Below, piece by piece: positions 1 to 10,717 of a stretch of DNA of 64,000 nucleotides (positions are counted from its first letter, which is position 1; every line of letters starts with the position of its first letter). The notes below the pieces were generated by a model. That model was not told the DNA's origin. It saw only the letters and a list, made by a program, of their open reading frames with translations, and did not search any database. The DNA comes from Nothopassalora personata (lineage: Eukaryota > Ascomycota > Dothideomycetes > Mycosphaerellales > Mycosphaerellaceae): NCBI GenBank assembly GCA_033816765.1, contig CM066294.1, positions 1,116,001-1,180,000 on the forward strand, written 5' to 3'. The translations under genes and the position numbers were made by a program.

Positions 1-1
1 G

Positions 2-2230
2 AGAGCGAGCACGTTGCAAGGGAACGGTATACCAGCGGTACCAGAGGCGCGACAGATTGCAACATCACCAGAGCTGGCAGGCAAGAAGCCCATTGCGGAC
101 GTGTTCGAGAACAACGAGGACGATGAGCATGCCGAGAGTCCTGCACAAGCTGCGAAGCCGGCGTTGAATGTCCCGAGTACGTTCGATGAGCTGCCCATCG
201 AGATCAAAGTACACTGCGAGCGCTTCCTGGAACGACTGTCTGCGAAGGTGCATCCAACACCGTTGAGCGCCGACGACCTTTCCGAGCTGTTTCAGCAGTT
301 CTACAATCGGGCTGCCGGGCACATCTCTACACATATCGCGATACTGGCGTCGAGGATCGGACGGGAAACGCCGCCAGCTTCATCGGCAAGCTCAAGCTCG
401 AAGAAGCAGCTGGGCAGGCCAAGAGCAGGATCTGGCGCGAAGAAAAGCTCCACCACACTAGATGACTCTGCTACGGGCGGGGAGATGCTCACAGCGTCGG
501 AAGTGGCTGACAGGAAGAAAGCGAGAAAGCTGCTGGAGCACAGGAAGATTGCACTGGAGGAAGCGGTGGAGCGAGGCGTGTGCGAGAAAGTCTACGAGAA
601 GATATGGAAGCATCGCAGCACGGATGACGACGCAAGAGACGAGAAGTTACGGTCAAGGACAGCGGCGTTGTCGTTGGTGGGAATTGGGTTGAAAGAGCTG
701 CACATGGACACTACAGATCAGGCAAAAGCCCATGTGAGGAAGACGGCGGAGGAGAAAGAGGATGAAATCAATCAGTCGCTTTCTGCCGCCCGGGAAGCTC
801 TGATACGCATGGACGAGGGCCACTATCCGCTTGGCAAACTGGAACACCTCAAGGTCGCCCATAAAGCAATCGTGGAGACACTAACGCAGCACTTTCCATC
901 CTCTTCATCAGCTGACGAGATCCTGCCAACTTTGATCTACACTTTGATCACATCTCCGCCAGAGGGCACGAATATCGTCAGCAATTTGAACTTCATCCAG
1001 AGATTTCGCGCATCGAACAAGGTTGATGGTGAAGCAGCATACTGCTTGGTCAACTTGGAAGCTGCCATTTCGTTTCTGGAGACTGTCGATCTGTCATCGT
1101 TGAGGGCTGACGAGCTTCCGGAAGGTCCTGTCAAGTCGCAATCACAACACAGTGGGAGCCGGCCTTCGACGCCGACGCTCGACAAGGCGCCGATAGAGGT
1201 GACATCGCGACCTACAGTAGCGAGGACGTTGACACCTGGCTTGTCGCCAGCAACAGCGACGTCAAGTGATCAGAGCACACCTGATAGCAGCGGCGCAACG
1301 AGCATGAAGGCTGCATTACCTTCCCCCGATATACAGAAGCGGCCACAGCTCCAACAGCGGAGAATCTCGGGTTTGATCCAGTCTAATATAGACCGAATAG
1401 AGGCAGGCAGGGACAACTTCCTCAACTCTGCAGACAAGATATACGAGTCTGTTAATGGCACACTTGATGACAGCATGAAGTTCCTGTTTGGTCGTTTCAA
1501 GGAGCATGTCGGCAACGGCTCATCAATAATGCCGAAGACCTTGGAAGACGCGAAAAAGCTCGTCAGCACGCCTCCAAACGAAGAGCAGGACTCGCTGTCG
1601 ATCAGTGGCCGCAGCAGTCCTGGTGTAGATGATCCTTTAAACAGCACCAGCAGGCCCGCCGATAATAAGGTATTGGACCTGATAGGCGGACGCAAGCAAG
1701 TACGAGATCCAAGCGTGGACAGCTCAAAGTCTGGCGGAAGTGTTAGGCGGACGGGTACCTGGGACAGCAAGTCCGCCACGAAAGCGGCAGAGCATCCCAT
1801 CACTCCACAAGGCAACCTGTTCACGAACATGAACCCACTGAACCAGCTTAACAAGATCGGAATGCCAAGCTTCCCGCGCTTTGGTCGTGCTGGTACTGTT
1901 GTACCGTCAGCCCAGCCAGCACAATTATCCACAGTTGACAAGCCAGTTCAAAACCCGAAGCTTGACGACATCGTGGAGTCACCGGTGACAATGAAAGGCA
2001 GCGACAGTGCGGCAGCCCTTGAGCGGACGAAGAGCAAAGAGAGTGTTGCTATGGGTGAGGACGATATGAATGCACGAGAAGCACTGGCTACGCTGAAGAA
2101 GATCCCACCACCGAAGAAGCGCTTCTTAGAAGTGGAGAGTGCGCACGAGCTGAAAATCGGGGAAATCCACGCCTTACTTATGGATTACAGGAGGCTTTCG
2201 AAGGCAATTGGAGACGCCATCCACAGCTAG
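2..2230 (+). CDS. VPS9-domain protein, probable Rab5 GEF (5' truncated)
   Basis: The reading frame is open from the left window edge to a TAG at 2228-2230, so the true start lies outside the window; about 742 codons are visible. Residues ~170-363 (counting from 14) resemble a VPS9 domain, the catalytic module that activates Rab5/Vps21-type GTPases on endosomes. The conserved core is at ~275-363, with motifs such as DEILPTLIY and GEAAYCLVNLEAAISFL. The N-terminal part is helical and acidic. The C-terminal half (365-690) is Ser/Thr/Pro-rich and probably disordered, and the last ~50 residues are helical. I see no clear C-terminal CUE domain, so it resembles Muk1-type more than yeast Vps9-type exchange factors; that distinction is inference. 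No intron is needed in the visible part. Confidence 0.8.
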   Translation, partial: RASTLQGNGIPAVPEARQIATSPELAGKKPIADVFENNEDDEHAESPAQAAKPALNVPSTFDELPIEIKVHCERFLERLSAKVHPTPLSADDLSELFQQFYNRAAGHISTHIAILASRIGRETPPASSASSSSKKQLGRPRAGSGAKKSSTTLDDSATGGEMLTASEVADRKKARKLLEHRKIALEEAVERGVCEKVYEKIWKHRSTDDDARDEKLRSRTAALSLVGIGLKELHMDTTDQAKAHVRKTAEEKEDEINQSLSAAREALIRMDEGHYPLGKLEHLKVAHKAIVETLTQHFPSSSSADEILPTLIYTLITSPPEGTNIVSNLNFIQRFRASNKVDGEAAYCLVNLEAAISFLETVDLSSLRADELPEGPVKSQSQHSGSRPSTPTLDKAPIEVTSRPTVARTLTPGLSPATATSSDQSTPDSSGATSMKAALPSPDIQKRPQLQQRRISGLIQSNIDRIEAGRDNFLNSADKIYESVNGTLDDSMKFLFGRFKEHVGNGSSIMPKTLEDAKKLVSTPPNEEQDSLSISGRSSPGVDDPLNSTSRPADNKVLDLIGGRKQVRDPSVDSSKSGGSVRRTGTWDSKSATKAAEHPITPQGNLFTNMNPLNQLNKIGMPSFPRFGRAGTVVPSAQPAQLSTVDKPVQNPKLDDIVESPVTMKGSDSAAALERTKSKESVAMGEDDMNAREALATLKKIPPPKKRFLEVESAHELKIGEIHALLMDYRRLSKAIGDAIHS

Positions 2231-2467
2231 GAAGAGACGGTGTAGTGCACAGAAAGTGCCGACTTCTTGACACTGTCAGCCGATCTCGTGTCAGCAACCC
2301 ATGCCGCCAAGCAGGCCTGAATCAAGTGGGATCTTGACCGAGGTTGTCAATTTGTAGAAGCGCTAGATATGCAAGCCTTGAACAACTCCCGGCCAGCACT
2401 CCACCATGATCGTCTGCTATTCACACTCCTGCCAACACTTGCTCAGGACTGGCTCGGCGTCTTCAAC

Positions 2468-4166
2468 ATGTCACCTTCGATCCACATGCTGAGATCCTTG
2501 AGCTCAGCCCTACTTCTAGCATCACCAGCAACAGCAAGCTATACCTTCTACTTCGGCGAAGGCATCACCGCAGACGGCAGCGTGATGGTCGGCGGCACAG
2601 GCGAAGAGATTTCCTCCCACTGGCTCGAGATCTTCCCAGCGAGAGACCATAGTCTTATGAAAAAAATTCCATTCGGCGTCACGGAAGCTGCAGTCCTGCC
2701 TGGATTACTTATCCAAATTCCTCAAGTCTCAAGTCGACCAAACATCTCGCTAGATCTCCATGGAGTACTCTGACTTCGAAGGCTTTCCTGCACATCTTAC
2801 GAACGGTGGAGTGAATGAGAAAGGTGTGGCAGTTCGGGACGTGTGGGCTGAGACGAGGACGGAGCTGTGGGGCCTGGCGATGGCGGCGCATGCATCGCAG
2901 GTGGGATTGCAGAAATCCGGTCTCGCGCGGGTCGTGATGCAGAGGGCGAGTACTGCCCGCGAGGGCGTAGAGATCGGCGATTTGATTGCCAAATATGGCG
3001 ACGCAGACTGTGGGAGGAATTCACATCTCATCGCTGATAAGGATGAGTGCTCCGGTTGTCTGGGGCTCGCGGGTGCTTCGAAACTTTGGGCTGCGGAGAG
3101 GTTGAAGGCTGATGAGGTGAGGGTGTTGTGTCCTGGATATATTGAGGAATTCCCTGCGGACTATGAGAGGAATGATACAGCCAAGAAGGATTACCTGGGC
3201 TCGCCAAATCTGGTCTCGTTCGCGATTGAAGAGCGGTGATGATATCCTAATGGCGCGGAGACGTTTAATACTTTCACGAATTATGGTCTTCAAGGTACGT
3301 ATCGAAGAATGCTGGGCATTGATTCAGCCATGGACAGTGGTGGCATTTTCGAGATGCAATGCAATGCCGTGAGCTTCGAACCTATGACTGACTCCCTTTT
3401 CTTTGACAGGTAACTACTCCGCCCTCGACGGCAGTTTCAGTCACATGTGCCAAGCCGCTCCGGAAGAAGCAACTCTCGTAATGGTCCCCATCACCGAGCA
3501 GGGCTTCATCGAACGTCCGCGACTACCCGCATCAGCTATGACGAAGCCGGCTGCGGTAAAGTCCTATCCCTAAACAACCACACAGATCAAGACCTCTTAC
3601 GCCTATGGATCACGCCCACATCCTCCGTGATCGACCCACTCAACGCCTGATGGCTGGGCGTCAACTCTGTTCTCCCAGAGTATGTTCAGCATCGCTACCC
3701 CACCACAGGTGCTTCGTTCTCTTTCCTCAATACGGAGTACGCAAAGCCCTTCGCTGGCCGGGTCTTCAAACAAGTCCTCTACAATACCTGCTCTGAGCCA
3801 TCTCGCTTCCTCCCTGTGGTGCAGGAGGTCCTTCACGGTCTCGAGACTTTCTCTCGCATATCCAGCGATGTCTACGAGCACGCTGCAATGCTCCTTATCG
3901 AAGCTGGGGACCGCGAGGGCACGAAGAGGCTGCTTACGGTGGTGTGTTCATGCGCGAGGGCAAGGGAGAGCCTGCAGGCTGGGAAGACGCTGGCGGATGC
4001 ATTGGCTGGTCATGTCAGACTTACTGGACGGTACAAAGCTCCTGCTGCTGGGAGTGACATCAACGATGCGGACGAGGGCGCTGAGACTGTGAACTGTCTG
4101 GTGGGCACGGACCCTGATCAGCCGGGGTGGAAGCAGCCGCAGACGCCGTTGAGGCAGAGGCAGTAA
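2468..4166 (+). pseudogene. Decayed peptidase family C69 (dipeptidase) gene
   Basis: Consecutive frames together resemble a secreted C69 (PepD-like) dipeptidase: a signal peptide (LLLASPATA), then YTFYFGEGITADGSVMVGG, MEYSDFEGF, LTNGGVNEKGVAVRDVW, SPNLVSFAIE, and a C-terminal part from GCGKVLSLNNHTDQDLLRLW to the TAA at 4164-4166. It is broken repeatedly. There is a TAG plus frameshift near 2750-2760, two tandem TGA codons near 3237-3242 where family members have tryptophans, a frameshift near 3534, and a TGA at 3648-3650 in an NAWWLG-like context. An intron of 3295-3409 (GTACGT..CAG) is still recognisable. The residue after the signal peptide, normally the N-terminal nucleophile cysteine, is serine (AGC). 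The TGG-to-TGA changes are not in RIP (CpA) context, so ordinary decay is likely. Confidence 0.75.
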
Positions 4167-4554
4167 GAGAGGAGGAGGAGATGGAGGAACGTAGATAGAA
4201 CTCCGCATCTGAAGTATTCACGAGCAGTCGCGCTCTCGAATTGATGGAAACTCGGGCTCCAGGCCATGGTCCCGAGGCGTTATCCCGCTGTTCCTGACCA
4301 AGACTCACGCACAACGTGACAAACACCAAAAATTCGCGACAGCAATAACATCAAACTCCGCCAAGTCTGGCCTATACCATCTCGCTCAATCGCCACGCCG
4401 AATTCATTACTATGCCCTGGCTACTGCAAAAGAAAGAGAAGTCGCACAAGAAAAGCTGTCCACTCCACAGCAAAAACAAAAAACTTCTACCGCACCCTAC
4501 CTAGCAGCTGACTACGACAGCGCACTTTTCCCGACTCGCGCCACCCGCCATCAC
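4167..4554. other. Intergenic
   Basis: No coding frame with recognisable content on either strand. It separates two decayed genes. Confidence 0.5.
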
Positions 4555-4951
4555 CAATCGAATAGATGCCGTCACATCCTTCATAGACCTACCACCCGAG
4601 CTCCGCGTACAAATCTACAAATACGCCCTCACCTTACAAGCACGAGTGTGGGTGCGAAAGCTCTACGGTATCCTCAAGTCCCTCATCTCTCGACAGTGGA
4701 TAATCCCAAATAGTGCGCAAAGACGCCTTACCAACCTACTACCAACCCAACACCTTCCACATCGGCCATTTCATGTACGAGGTTCCAAATGCAGCGCGAT
4801 GAATTTCGAAACGAGTGGAAGAAATAGGAGGGAAGCCCTCTGCGGGAAATGTAATTTAGAATTTCCTGTCCGACGTGGGAGACGCTTCCGAACGGATCTG
4901 GAAGCGCTCGGTGGGATTACAGATCGCGGCTTCGACGTGAGGATACGATAA
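4555..4951 (+). pseudogene. Remnant of a 2EXR/F-box-like fungal gene
   Basis: One frame near 4570-4640 reads SFIDLPPELRVQIYKYAL, the typical opening of fungal 2EXR/F-box-like proteins. About 90 nt later another frame reads VRKDALPTYYQPNTFHIGHF (from 4713), matching the conserved segment that normally follows (arginine- and tyrosine-rich, ending in an NTF motif). A third frame carries a possible tail to 4951. The pieces are in different frames and separated by stops, so this is a broken copy of a large lineage-specific family of unknown function. An intron could join some pieces, but not all. Confidence 0.5.
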
Positions 4952-5915
4952 AGCACGAGATGCACACCATGATGGACATATCTACGTGGCGACCAAGTAT
5001 TCAGCGGGTTACTTACCGGCCGGGCTCGATGCGGCGGCGTCCCACGTCGAACAAATAGGTGCGGATGTTGGGTCGATTGTTGACGTCGTGGACGCAGCGG
5101 CTCTTATCCTCGGGCATTGCGCGTGATTTGGCAACGAATGCAGGTTCGTGATTGGGTTGTGAAAATATAATCTCTATCAGAAGTTGGCAGGGTGGCGTGC
5201 TGGCTACTACAAGCCTGGCGCGTGGCATCCGCTACCAGACAAATCGCTTGACAAGATTTGCAGCAGGATGTGTCGTAAGCCGGGACAGCGCCCAGGAAAG
5301 ACCCGTCAGCGAACGAACAAGTGATGCGTTGAGCCGGGAAATTGCTCAATTGAGATCTCCAGAAAGCAATGCGAGGGGATATAGCAGTTGCTGTATCGAA
5401 GAAACAGCAGGGCTTCTCACGATGATGAGAGGATGTCATCGCGCGAGTGATCCAAAGCCATTTGGAATTGGCGCAGACTGAAGTGAGGCTGTGCCGTGAA
5501 GACCCGAAGTAAATAATAGCTCCAGGTAATCCATATACTACGCTATACTCCTGTGGTGACAATTGAACAGCAGCTTGGCGATACACTGAGTGTGCGGTGG
5601 GTGTCAAATCAGCCCTGCTGCTCTGAAGTCTGAATTCCCACAATTGTCGCGACGTCGTAGTTATGCATTCCAATGGCCTGCAATCTTCTGTAATCGACGT
5701 GCTGGCTGGAGATGTGTGCTCCTCTCCGTGTCGACTGACCTACGGCGGTCCGCGGTTGTATGGAGAGCACCTTGCGCACAACGAGATGGTTGTTGCTGCA
5801 CGAGCTGCTGAGGTTGCCGGACGGCCCCTGGCTGGCTAGGGAGTGGCTTCTCGCGGTCAAGTTGTCGTGTGCTCGACTGTTGTTGGTCTTGGATCGTTGA
5901 CAAATGTCCACCGCC
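4952..5915. other. Intergenic, 3' side of YIP1
   Basis: An open minus frame at 5104-5673 has no in-frame ATG at its head and no recognisable motif. I see nothing else; it presumably includes the YIP1 3' UTR. Confidence 0.5.
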
Positions 5916-6948
5916 TCAAGCGACAGGCGTCTTGACCATGGCAGCCTCGATCGTCCCAGTCCCGCGGCTCGAGAAAACAGCCATGATCCCGAAGCCGATG
6001 TAGAAGAGTGCCAGTGGGTATGCGACCAGTGCCCGCATGCTCGTCATCCTGCCGACGACGATGAACATGGCCGAGCTGGAGTACGTGCACCACGCTATCG
6101 CCAGGCTAACAACGGCATACCCGAAGACGCTATCCAAAGGAACGACGATGCCAATCAAGCTGGCGAATACGAGTGGCAGTAGACAGTATCCCAGAACAGA
6201 ACTCGATCGACCAAGTGTGAGCGTCGAAGAGAAGTGAGATGAGCCGTGGTAGTTGCTCTGTGAGCTTTGCGCCGCGTTCATCTCTTCTTGTGAAAGTGGA
6301 GGTGACATCATGCTGAAGACGAAGTTCAAGCTGAAGGCGCCGAGGGCTGCGAGACCGCAGACGTAGCCAAACCAGAGCTTGCCGGACTGTCGTTGTTAGT
6401 TCATGTCGGGAATCTGAACATGTTGGTCTTCACTTACGAAGAGAAGTGATGTGCCGAAAAGTGCGCAGAACAACAGGGGTCCCGCTAGATCAGCATCATC
6501 CATGATGTGATGATCTATTCGTCCAAGAGGGTTCAGTACCGTGAGTGTCTGTGGACTTGTGGTCAGCAGGGAGCTCTTTCCCCATGATTGCCTGTTGATC
6601 ACAACGCACCTTGGTCTGAATGTGCTGAAAGTTGACGCCAAGCTCTTCTAGTAAGGGCGGTTCGCCTTCATAGCCTTCTGTACCGAAAGCTGCCAACAGT
6701 CCTGTTCGTAGACCTCCTTGTCCTGTGCCCATCTGTCCACTCGCTCCTGGCTGACCAGGAAATGCGCCGAAGCCATAGTTGCCTTGACCGTACGCCTGAC
6801 TATGTCCACCTGAACCGTATGCTGCTTGGAAAGGTGTGCTTTGCCCTGACACTGGCTGTGTGGAATATGACGACTGGTAGAAGTTGAGGTTCTGCTGGGC
6901 GGCATATGGCTGTTGGTTCGGCGGTGATTGGTAGCCGAAGTTGGCCAT
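5916..6948 (-). CDS. YIP1: Yip1, Golgi/ER Rab-interacting membrane protein (3 exons)
   Basis: The exons are 6948-6610, 6548-6438 and 6386-5916. Both introns are phase 0 with GTGCGT..CAG and GTAAGT..CAG borders, giving 306 aa. Residues 1-90 are a Gln/Gly/Pro/Tyr-rich cytosolic tail. The family signature follows: [19 protein letters not shown], then [20 protein letters not shown], then [19 protein letters not shown]. The rest is a hydrophobic multi-span YIP1 domain with about five membrane segments. Yip1 works with Yif1 and Ypt1/Ypt31-class Rab GTPases in COPII vesicle formation and ER-Golgi traffic. The start was chosen at ATG 6948, which opens MANFGYQ; an in-frame extension upstream is not protein-like. 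Yeast Yip1 is 248 aa; the extra length is in the low-complexity N-terminus. Confidence 0.93.
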
Positions 6949-8161
6949 GATGGGTAATGGGGGTGCGGTTGCTGTCGTGACTTGGTGAGATGGTATACGA
7001 GGTATCAGAGTTAGCTGTCTGTATGCAGTGTGATTGGGTGAACGTCTGGCAAGACCAAATGGGTTGTTATGCTTAAGTGGTGTCTCACGTTGACACGTGA
7101 AGCTCGCGAGAACGCGGACTTGTCTCCGACTCATCAGGGTCCTTGAATCCCTGTTGCCTGTGTTCCCACTCAATCCACTGTTTCTTCACTTCTTCATTCT
7201 CCTACGGATCCTTTACCTCACAACAACATCGGCCAGCTGCCATCACTCAGCTCGCACAGTATCCATCCTACAGTCATGGACACAACGATGCTTCAAGGAC
7301 CCACACCCTCCGTTTGTGGCTGTTCAATCAGCCCACCAGGACATTCCGCCACCGTGCCACCCAACGGGATAACACACTACTCGGCGATTGGCGACTGAAT
7401 CGTCTACGGCACAAGATATCACGCGTCTTACCTGTCAAGTCCGATACTAGACTGCTTGTACTGAACGGTGAGTTACCTTTGTGAGGATACTACTTTCAAG
7501 GCTTGTGCTTGGCACCTCAGCCGACTACCAGTACCGCCTCATGATTTCATCACCCATCTAAGGCCACAACTTGTCCAGGTCGGCACGACTTCTACCACAA
7601 ACATAGGTCTGGTCTCGCTTCAGGAACAGACACCGGGAAAAGGCAGCGATCTTCCGATACCTTTCACCGGCCTCGAAGCTGACATTTTACAACTTCTATT
7701 CGGAACAATACTCTGCACAATGTTACTGTGTCGCAGGCCAGCACTCGTTGATCACGAGGGCCTCGTTCTAAAATTGATCCTTTCGTGGTGGTAGTGCTTC
7801 CCTCGTGCTCTCTCGAGACGGCGTCTTGCGGTTGTGGCGCTAGTCCACCAATGAAGGCGAGCTCCACCAACACACCTGTACTTCAGCTCCGCCGCAAATA
7901 GCTGTTACGTCCAGTACTTGGGGCCAAAAGAAGGCCTCTCGCATTACTGACTGCGGCCTAGCTTGGCGGGGCGGGCATGGCTAGATTGCATGTCGCAATC
8001 ACATGCACCAACGAGAGGTGATGGAAGAGTCTGGCGTACATATACATGCCCGCCATGCCGGTGAGAAGGCTCCTCGTTCGGACTACGCTTTTGGAATTTG
8101 TCGGTAGCACTCTTCATCAGCCTGTCGAGTGCTCTTCGTCGCGCGTCTCTACAACGTGGTG
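6949..8161. other. Divergent intergenic region
   Basis: It lies between the start of YIP1 and the start of the membrane glycoprotein gene, so it should hold both promoters. Several short ORFs occur (for example 7143-7484 and 7468-7794), but none has family-like content or good start context. No RNA gene seen. Confidence 0.5.
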
Positions 8162-10717
8162 ATGGAGGCTCTACAAGATACCGAGCTCTCGCGACTGGAC
8201 CCAGCACGTCGGACTGCAGCACCATTCGACAGAGTTAAGTCGAAATACACCGGCATCTTTGTCGAAGGCCAAGAAGATGTCCTCAGTCCACTGAACCCAG
8301 GGGAGCATCATCCGCTTCACAACTCTCACTGGGAGTCGGAACGCCCGCCACTTCTCAAGACCCTCGCGATTCAGAGCTTTGCGTTACTATGGCTGGTTCC
8401 AGCCGGTACACTCCTTTATCTGAACTTCAAGCATCACGTCATTGGAGCAAGCGCTTGGTGTCCCTTCGGTGATTGCCTACCTCGCGTCTATGACCCACGC
8501 GTTGCAAGTGAGAAGCTTTCAGCGGTTGAGCTGCCCGCAAAGTTCGATCGAGAAACTCACAACCTCCTCGGCGCGTTGCAATTGGCAGCGAAGGCACTGG
8601 AAGTATGGTTCATAGTCATCGCAGGCTGGCTCGTGTACATGGGTACCACTATCCTGGCTTCCCGGCGGGAGGGCATTCCTGTTGGATACTTCAGTCGTCC
8701 TACGGAGTTCGCAGAAGTCACAAGCTTGTTCGACCCTCTGCTGTGGACTACTTTGCGCCGACAGCCTTCGTCCAAAGGCTATTTGAGGAAGGGAAGAGTG
8801 CGTGTGTACCTCTTCGTGGTTGCGAGCATATTCCTGTGCTTCATATGCAACCTGATGGGTCCAGCGGTCGCTGTCCTTGTAATTCCATCGCTACAATGGA
8901 TCCAGACGAAGAGTCATGGTGATCGCGCATACACCACCACAGGCGCGGTTAATCCCCCTAGCGCGTACAGCTACCTTTTTGCAGACTCGCAATGCTATGA
9001 TGCCGACTTGACTAATTCGACCAACGACGAACTTAAGCGGGCCGATCTCGTGGCTCGGTTTGAAGCGCAGCGTTTCTCATGTGCTTTTGCCTGGTCTCAG
9101 ATTCTGGATGGTTGGGTTGATAGCTCCTATGCAGTCGCACCTCAGAGTAACAGCGAAATAGTCATATCAGTCCAGAACGCGACGTCGTTCATGTACAATG
9201 CCACAGCTGCGTACGTGGATAGCGAGACAGCTACCAGTAGCAACAAGTTGGCTGAAGCTGTATTCTGGTCACCAAGTCGACAGGTCCTCAATAGTTTGAG
9301 CAACGATATGCTTATGGCCATGCACATTTCAGCAGGCGTGAACCAGTCTTACATGAACACGCAATACGGCGTCTCGAGATCAACATTCGATAGCTACGCT
9401 GAGTACAACAACACAGTGCAGACTTTCCTTCACCGTAACGGACCGATATTCGGCGGCTTGGTGAACGCCTGGCTGGGATTTGATAACCAGACGCACTGGA
9501 CCACCATGGTCGATGACGACAAATGGTTGAAATGCTATGAAGGCTATGAAGTAGGCAATGCGCCTCTCATTTGGGGCGACCCTGGCATTATCGACCTGGA
9601 CATGGTCTCTGGTAATTTCACCAAATGCATCTCAGTCGGCCCGGGCTGGCAGGATGGTTACAAAGTTGCGAACTTCTCTCTGGGCGGCTTATATTCAGAT
9701 GAACTCGAGGCGTACCAGCCAGATCTGAACGTGACGATACACTCGTCAGGGAAAGCTGCCTTCCTACTCGAAGGCAGACTGCCGCTCGGTATGGACGATG
9801 GATGTCTCGTGAAGAACGCTCGAGTTTCAGCTGAAGCACGATGCGACTGGGATTCGTTCTGGCAGACTGGAAACGACTCAAAGATCAAGCATCGCTCGAA
9901 AGCGGTGACAACCATTGAGATGCTCTCTTATAACAACACGGTGTATAACACCGCCGGAGACGACACGCAGTATTATCGTACTGACTATCCTTTCAACACT
10001 ACCCTGGCGATGGATTTTGTGGCGTTCGAGGCCTTTGCAGACTACACGCTCGACCCGTCGAGACTCACCAACCCTCTTTTGACTGCCAATCATGTGCTCA
10101 ACAATGCATCCAAGCAATCCACGTTAGATGACGCTGATTTTAGACTGGTCCAGGTAGATCCGGCGTGGACCGTGGCAGCATGGACTGCGAATGCTGGTCA
10201 GAGAATGCCAAGTACTGCCACTATGTCGCGTCTAAACCTGCTCAATGCTTTCGAAAGGTTCATAGCTGCGGACGCGGACAATTACACGAATCCTGCATTA
10301 CAGCAGCGGTACAGAATCGACGCCGTGGGACTCATGCCGATCGTCCAGACCTTGACCATGATTGACTTCAACACGACTTCTGCTCCATCAGGTGATATGA
10401 ACGACACCCAACGCCCGAGGCTCAAGCGCTTCGCACGGGTGCAAGTCTATGCCTACGGCGTATCTTCTCGTACGGGCTGGATGGGTATCATTGTTACGTC
10501 AATCGGGTGCATCGTGGTTCTTCTCGAAGTCATGCTCGGCTTCATTGATCGACGCAGGTTCAGGTCTTTGACTCAGCTTCTAGTTGCAGCGCTGGAGCAC
10601 CAGTACACCAACGAATTTAGTGGTGTGCACGACGAGAAGACGATTTCACGCGTGCCGTTCAGACTGCGGCATGATTACAGGACTGCGGGCAGGTTCAAAT
10701 TTGAGAAAGTCGGATAG
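8162..10717 (+). CDS. Large four-TM fungal membrane glycoprotein, unknown function
   Basis: Uninterrupted 851-aa frame from ATG 8162 (MEALQDTELS). The frame runs upstream to a GTG, but without an ATG. Hydrophobic segments are at ~67-89, ~145-166, ~214-243 and ~771-794. The ~520 residues between the third and fourth carry many N-x-S/T sequons (for example NATSF, NQSY, NNTV) and cysteines, so this part is probably an extracellular or lumenal glycosylated domain. Its general layout matches large uncharacterised membrane proteins of filamentous ascomycetes. I do not recognise a catalytic domain and assign no function. The short tail after TM4 is basic. Single exon, no frame damage. Confidence 0.8.
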   Translation: MEALQDTELSRLDPARRTAAPFDRVKSKYTGIFVEGQEDVLSPLNPGEHHPLHNSHWESERPPLLKTLAIQSFALLWLVPAGTLLYLNFKHHVIGASAWCPFGDCLPRVYDPRVASEKLSAVELPAKFDRETHNLLGALQLAAKALEVWFIVIAGWLVYMGTTILASRREGIPVGYFSRPTEFAEVTSLFDPLLWTTLRRQPSSKGYLRKGRVRVYLFVVASIFLCFICNLMGPAVAVLVIPSLQWIQTKSHGDRAYTTTGAVNPPSAYSYLFADSQCYDADLTNSTNDELKRADLVARFEAQRFSCAFAWSQILDGWVDSSYAVAPQSNSEIVISVQNATSFMYNATAAYVDSETATSSNKLAEAVFWSPSRQVLNSLSNDMLMAMHISAGVNQSYMNTQYGVSRSTFDSYAEYNNTVQTFLHRNGPIFGGLVNAWLGFDNQTHWTTMVDDDKWLKCYEGYEVGNAPLIWGDPGIIDLDMVSGNFTKCISVGPGWQDGYKVANFSLGGLYSDELEAYQPDLNVTIHSSGKAAFLLEGRLPLGMDDGCLVKNARVSAEARCDWDSFWQTGNDSKIKHRSKAVTTIEMLSYNNTVYNTAGDDTQYYRTDYPFNTTLAMDFVAFEAFADYTLDPSRLTNPLLTANHVLNNASKQSTLDDADFRLVQVDPAWTVAAWTANAGQRMPSTATMSRLNLLNAFERFIAADADNYTNPALQQRYRIDAVGLMPIVQTLTMIDFNTTSAPSGDMNDTQRPRLKRFARVQVYAYGVSSRTGWMGIIVTSIGCIVVLLEVMLGFIDRRRFRSLTQLLVAALEHQYTNEFSGVHDEKTISRVPFRLRHDYRTAGRFKFEKVG

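Noticed and set aside
5104..5673. 190-codon open minus frame
   Set aside because: No in-frame ATG at its head, no family-like content; likely chance.
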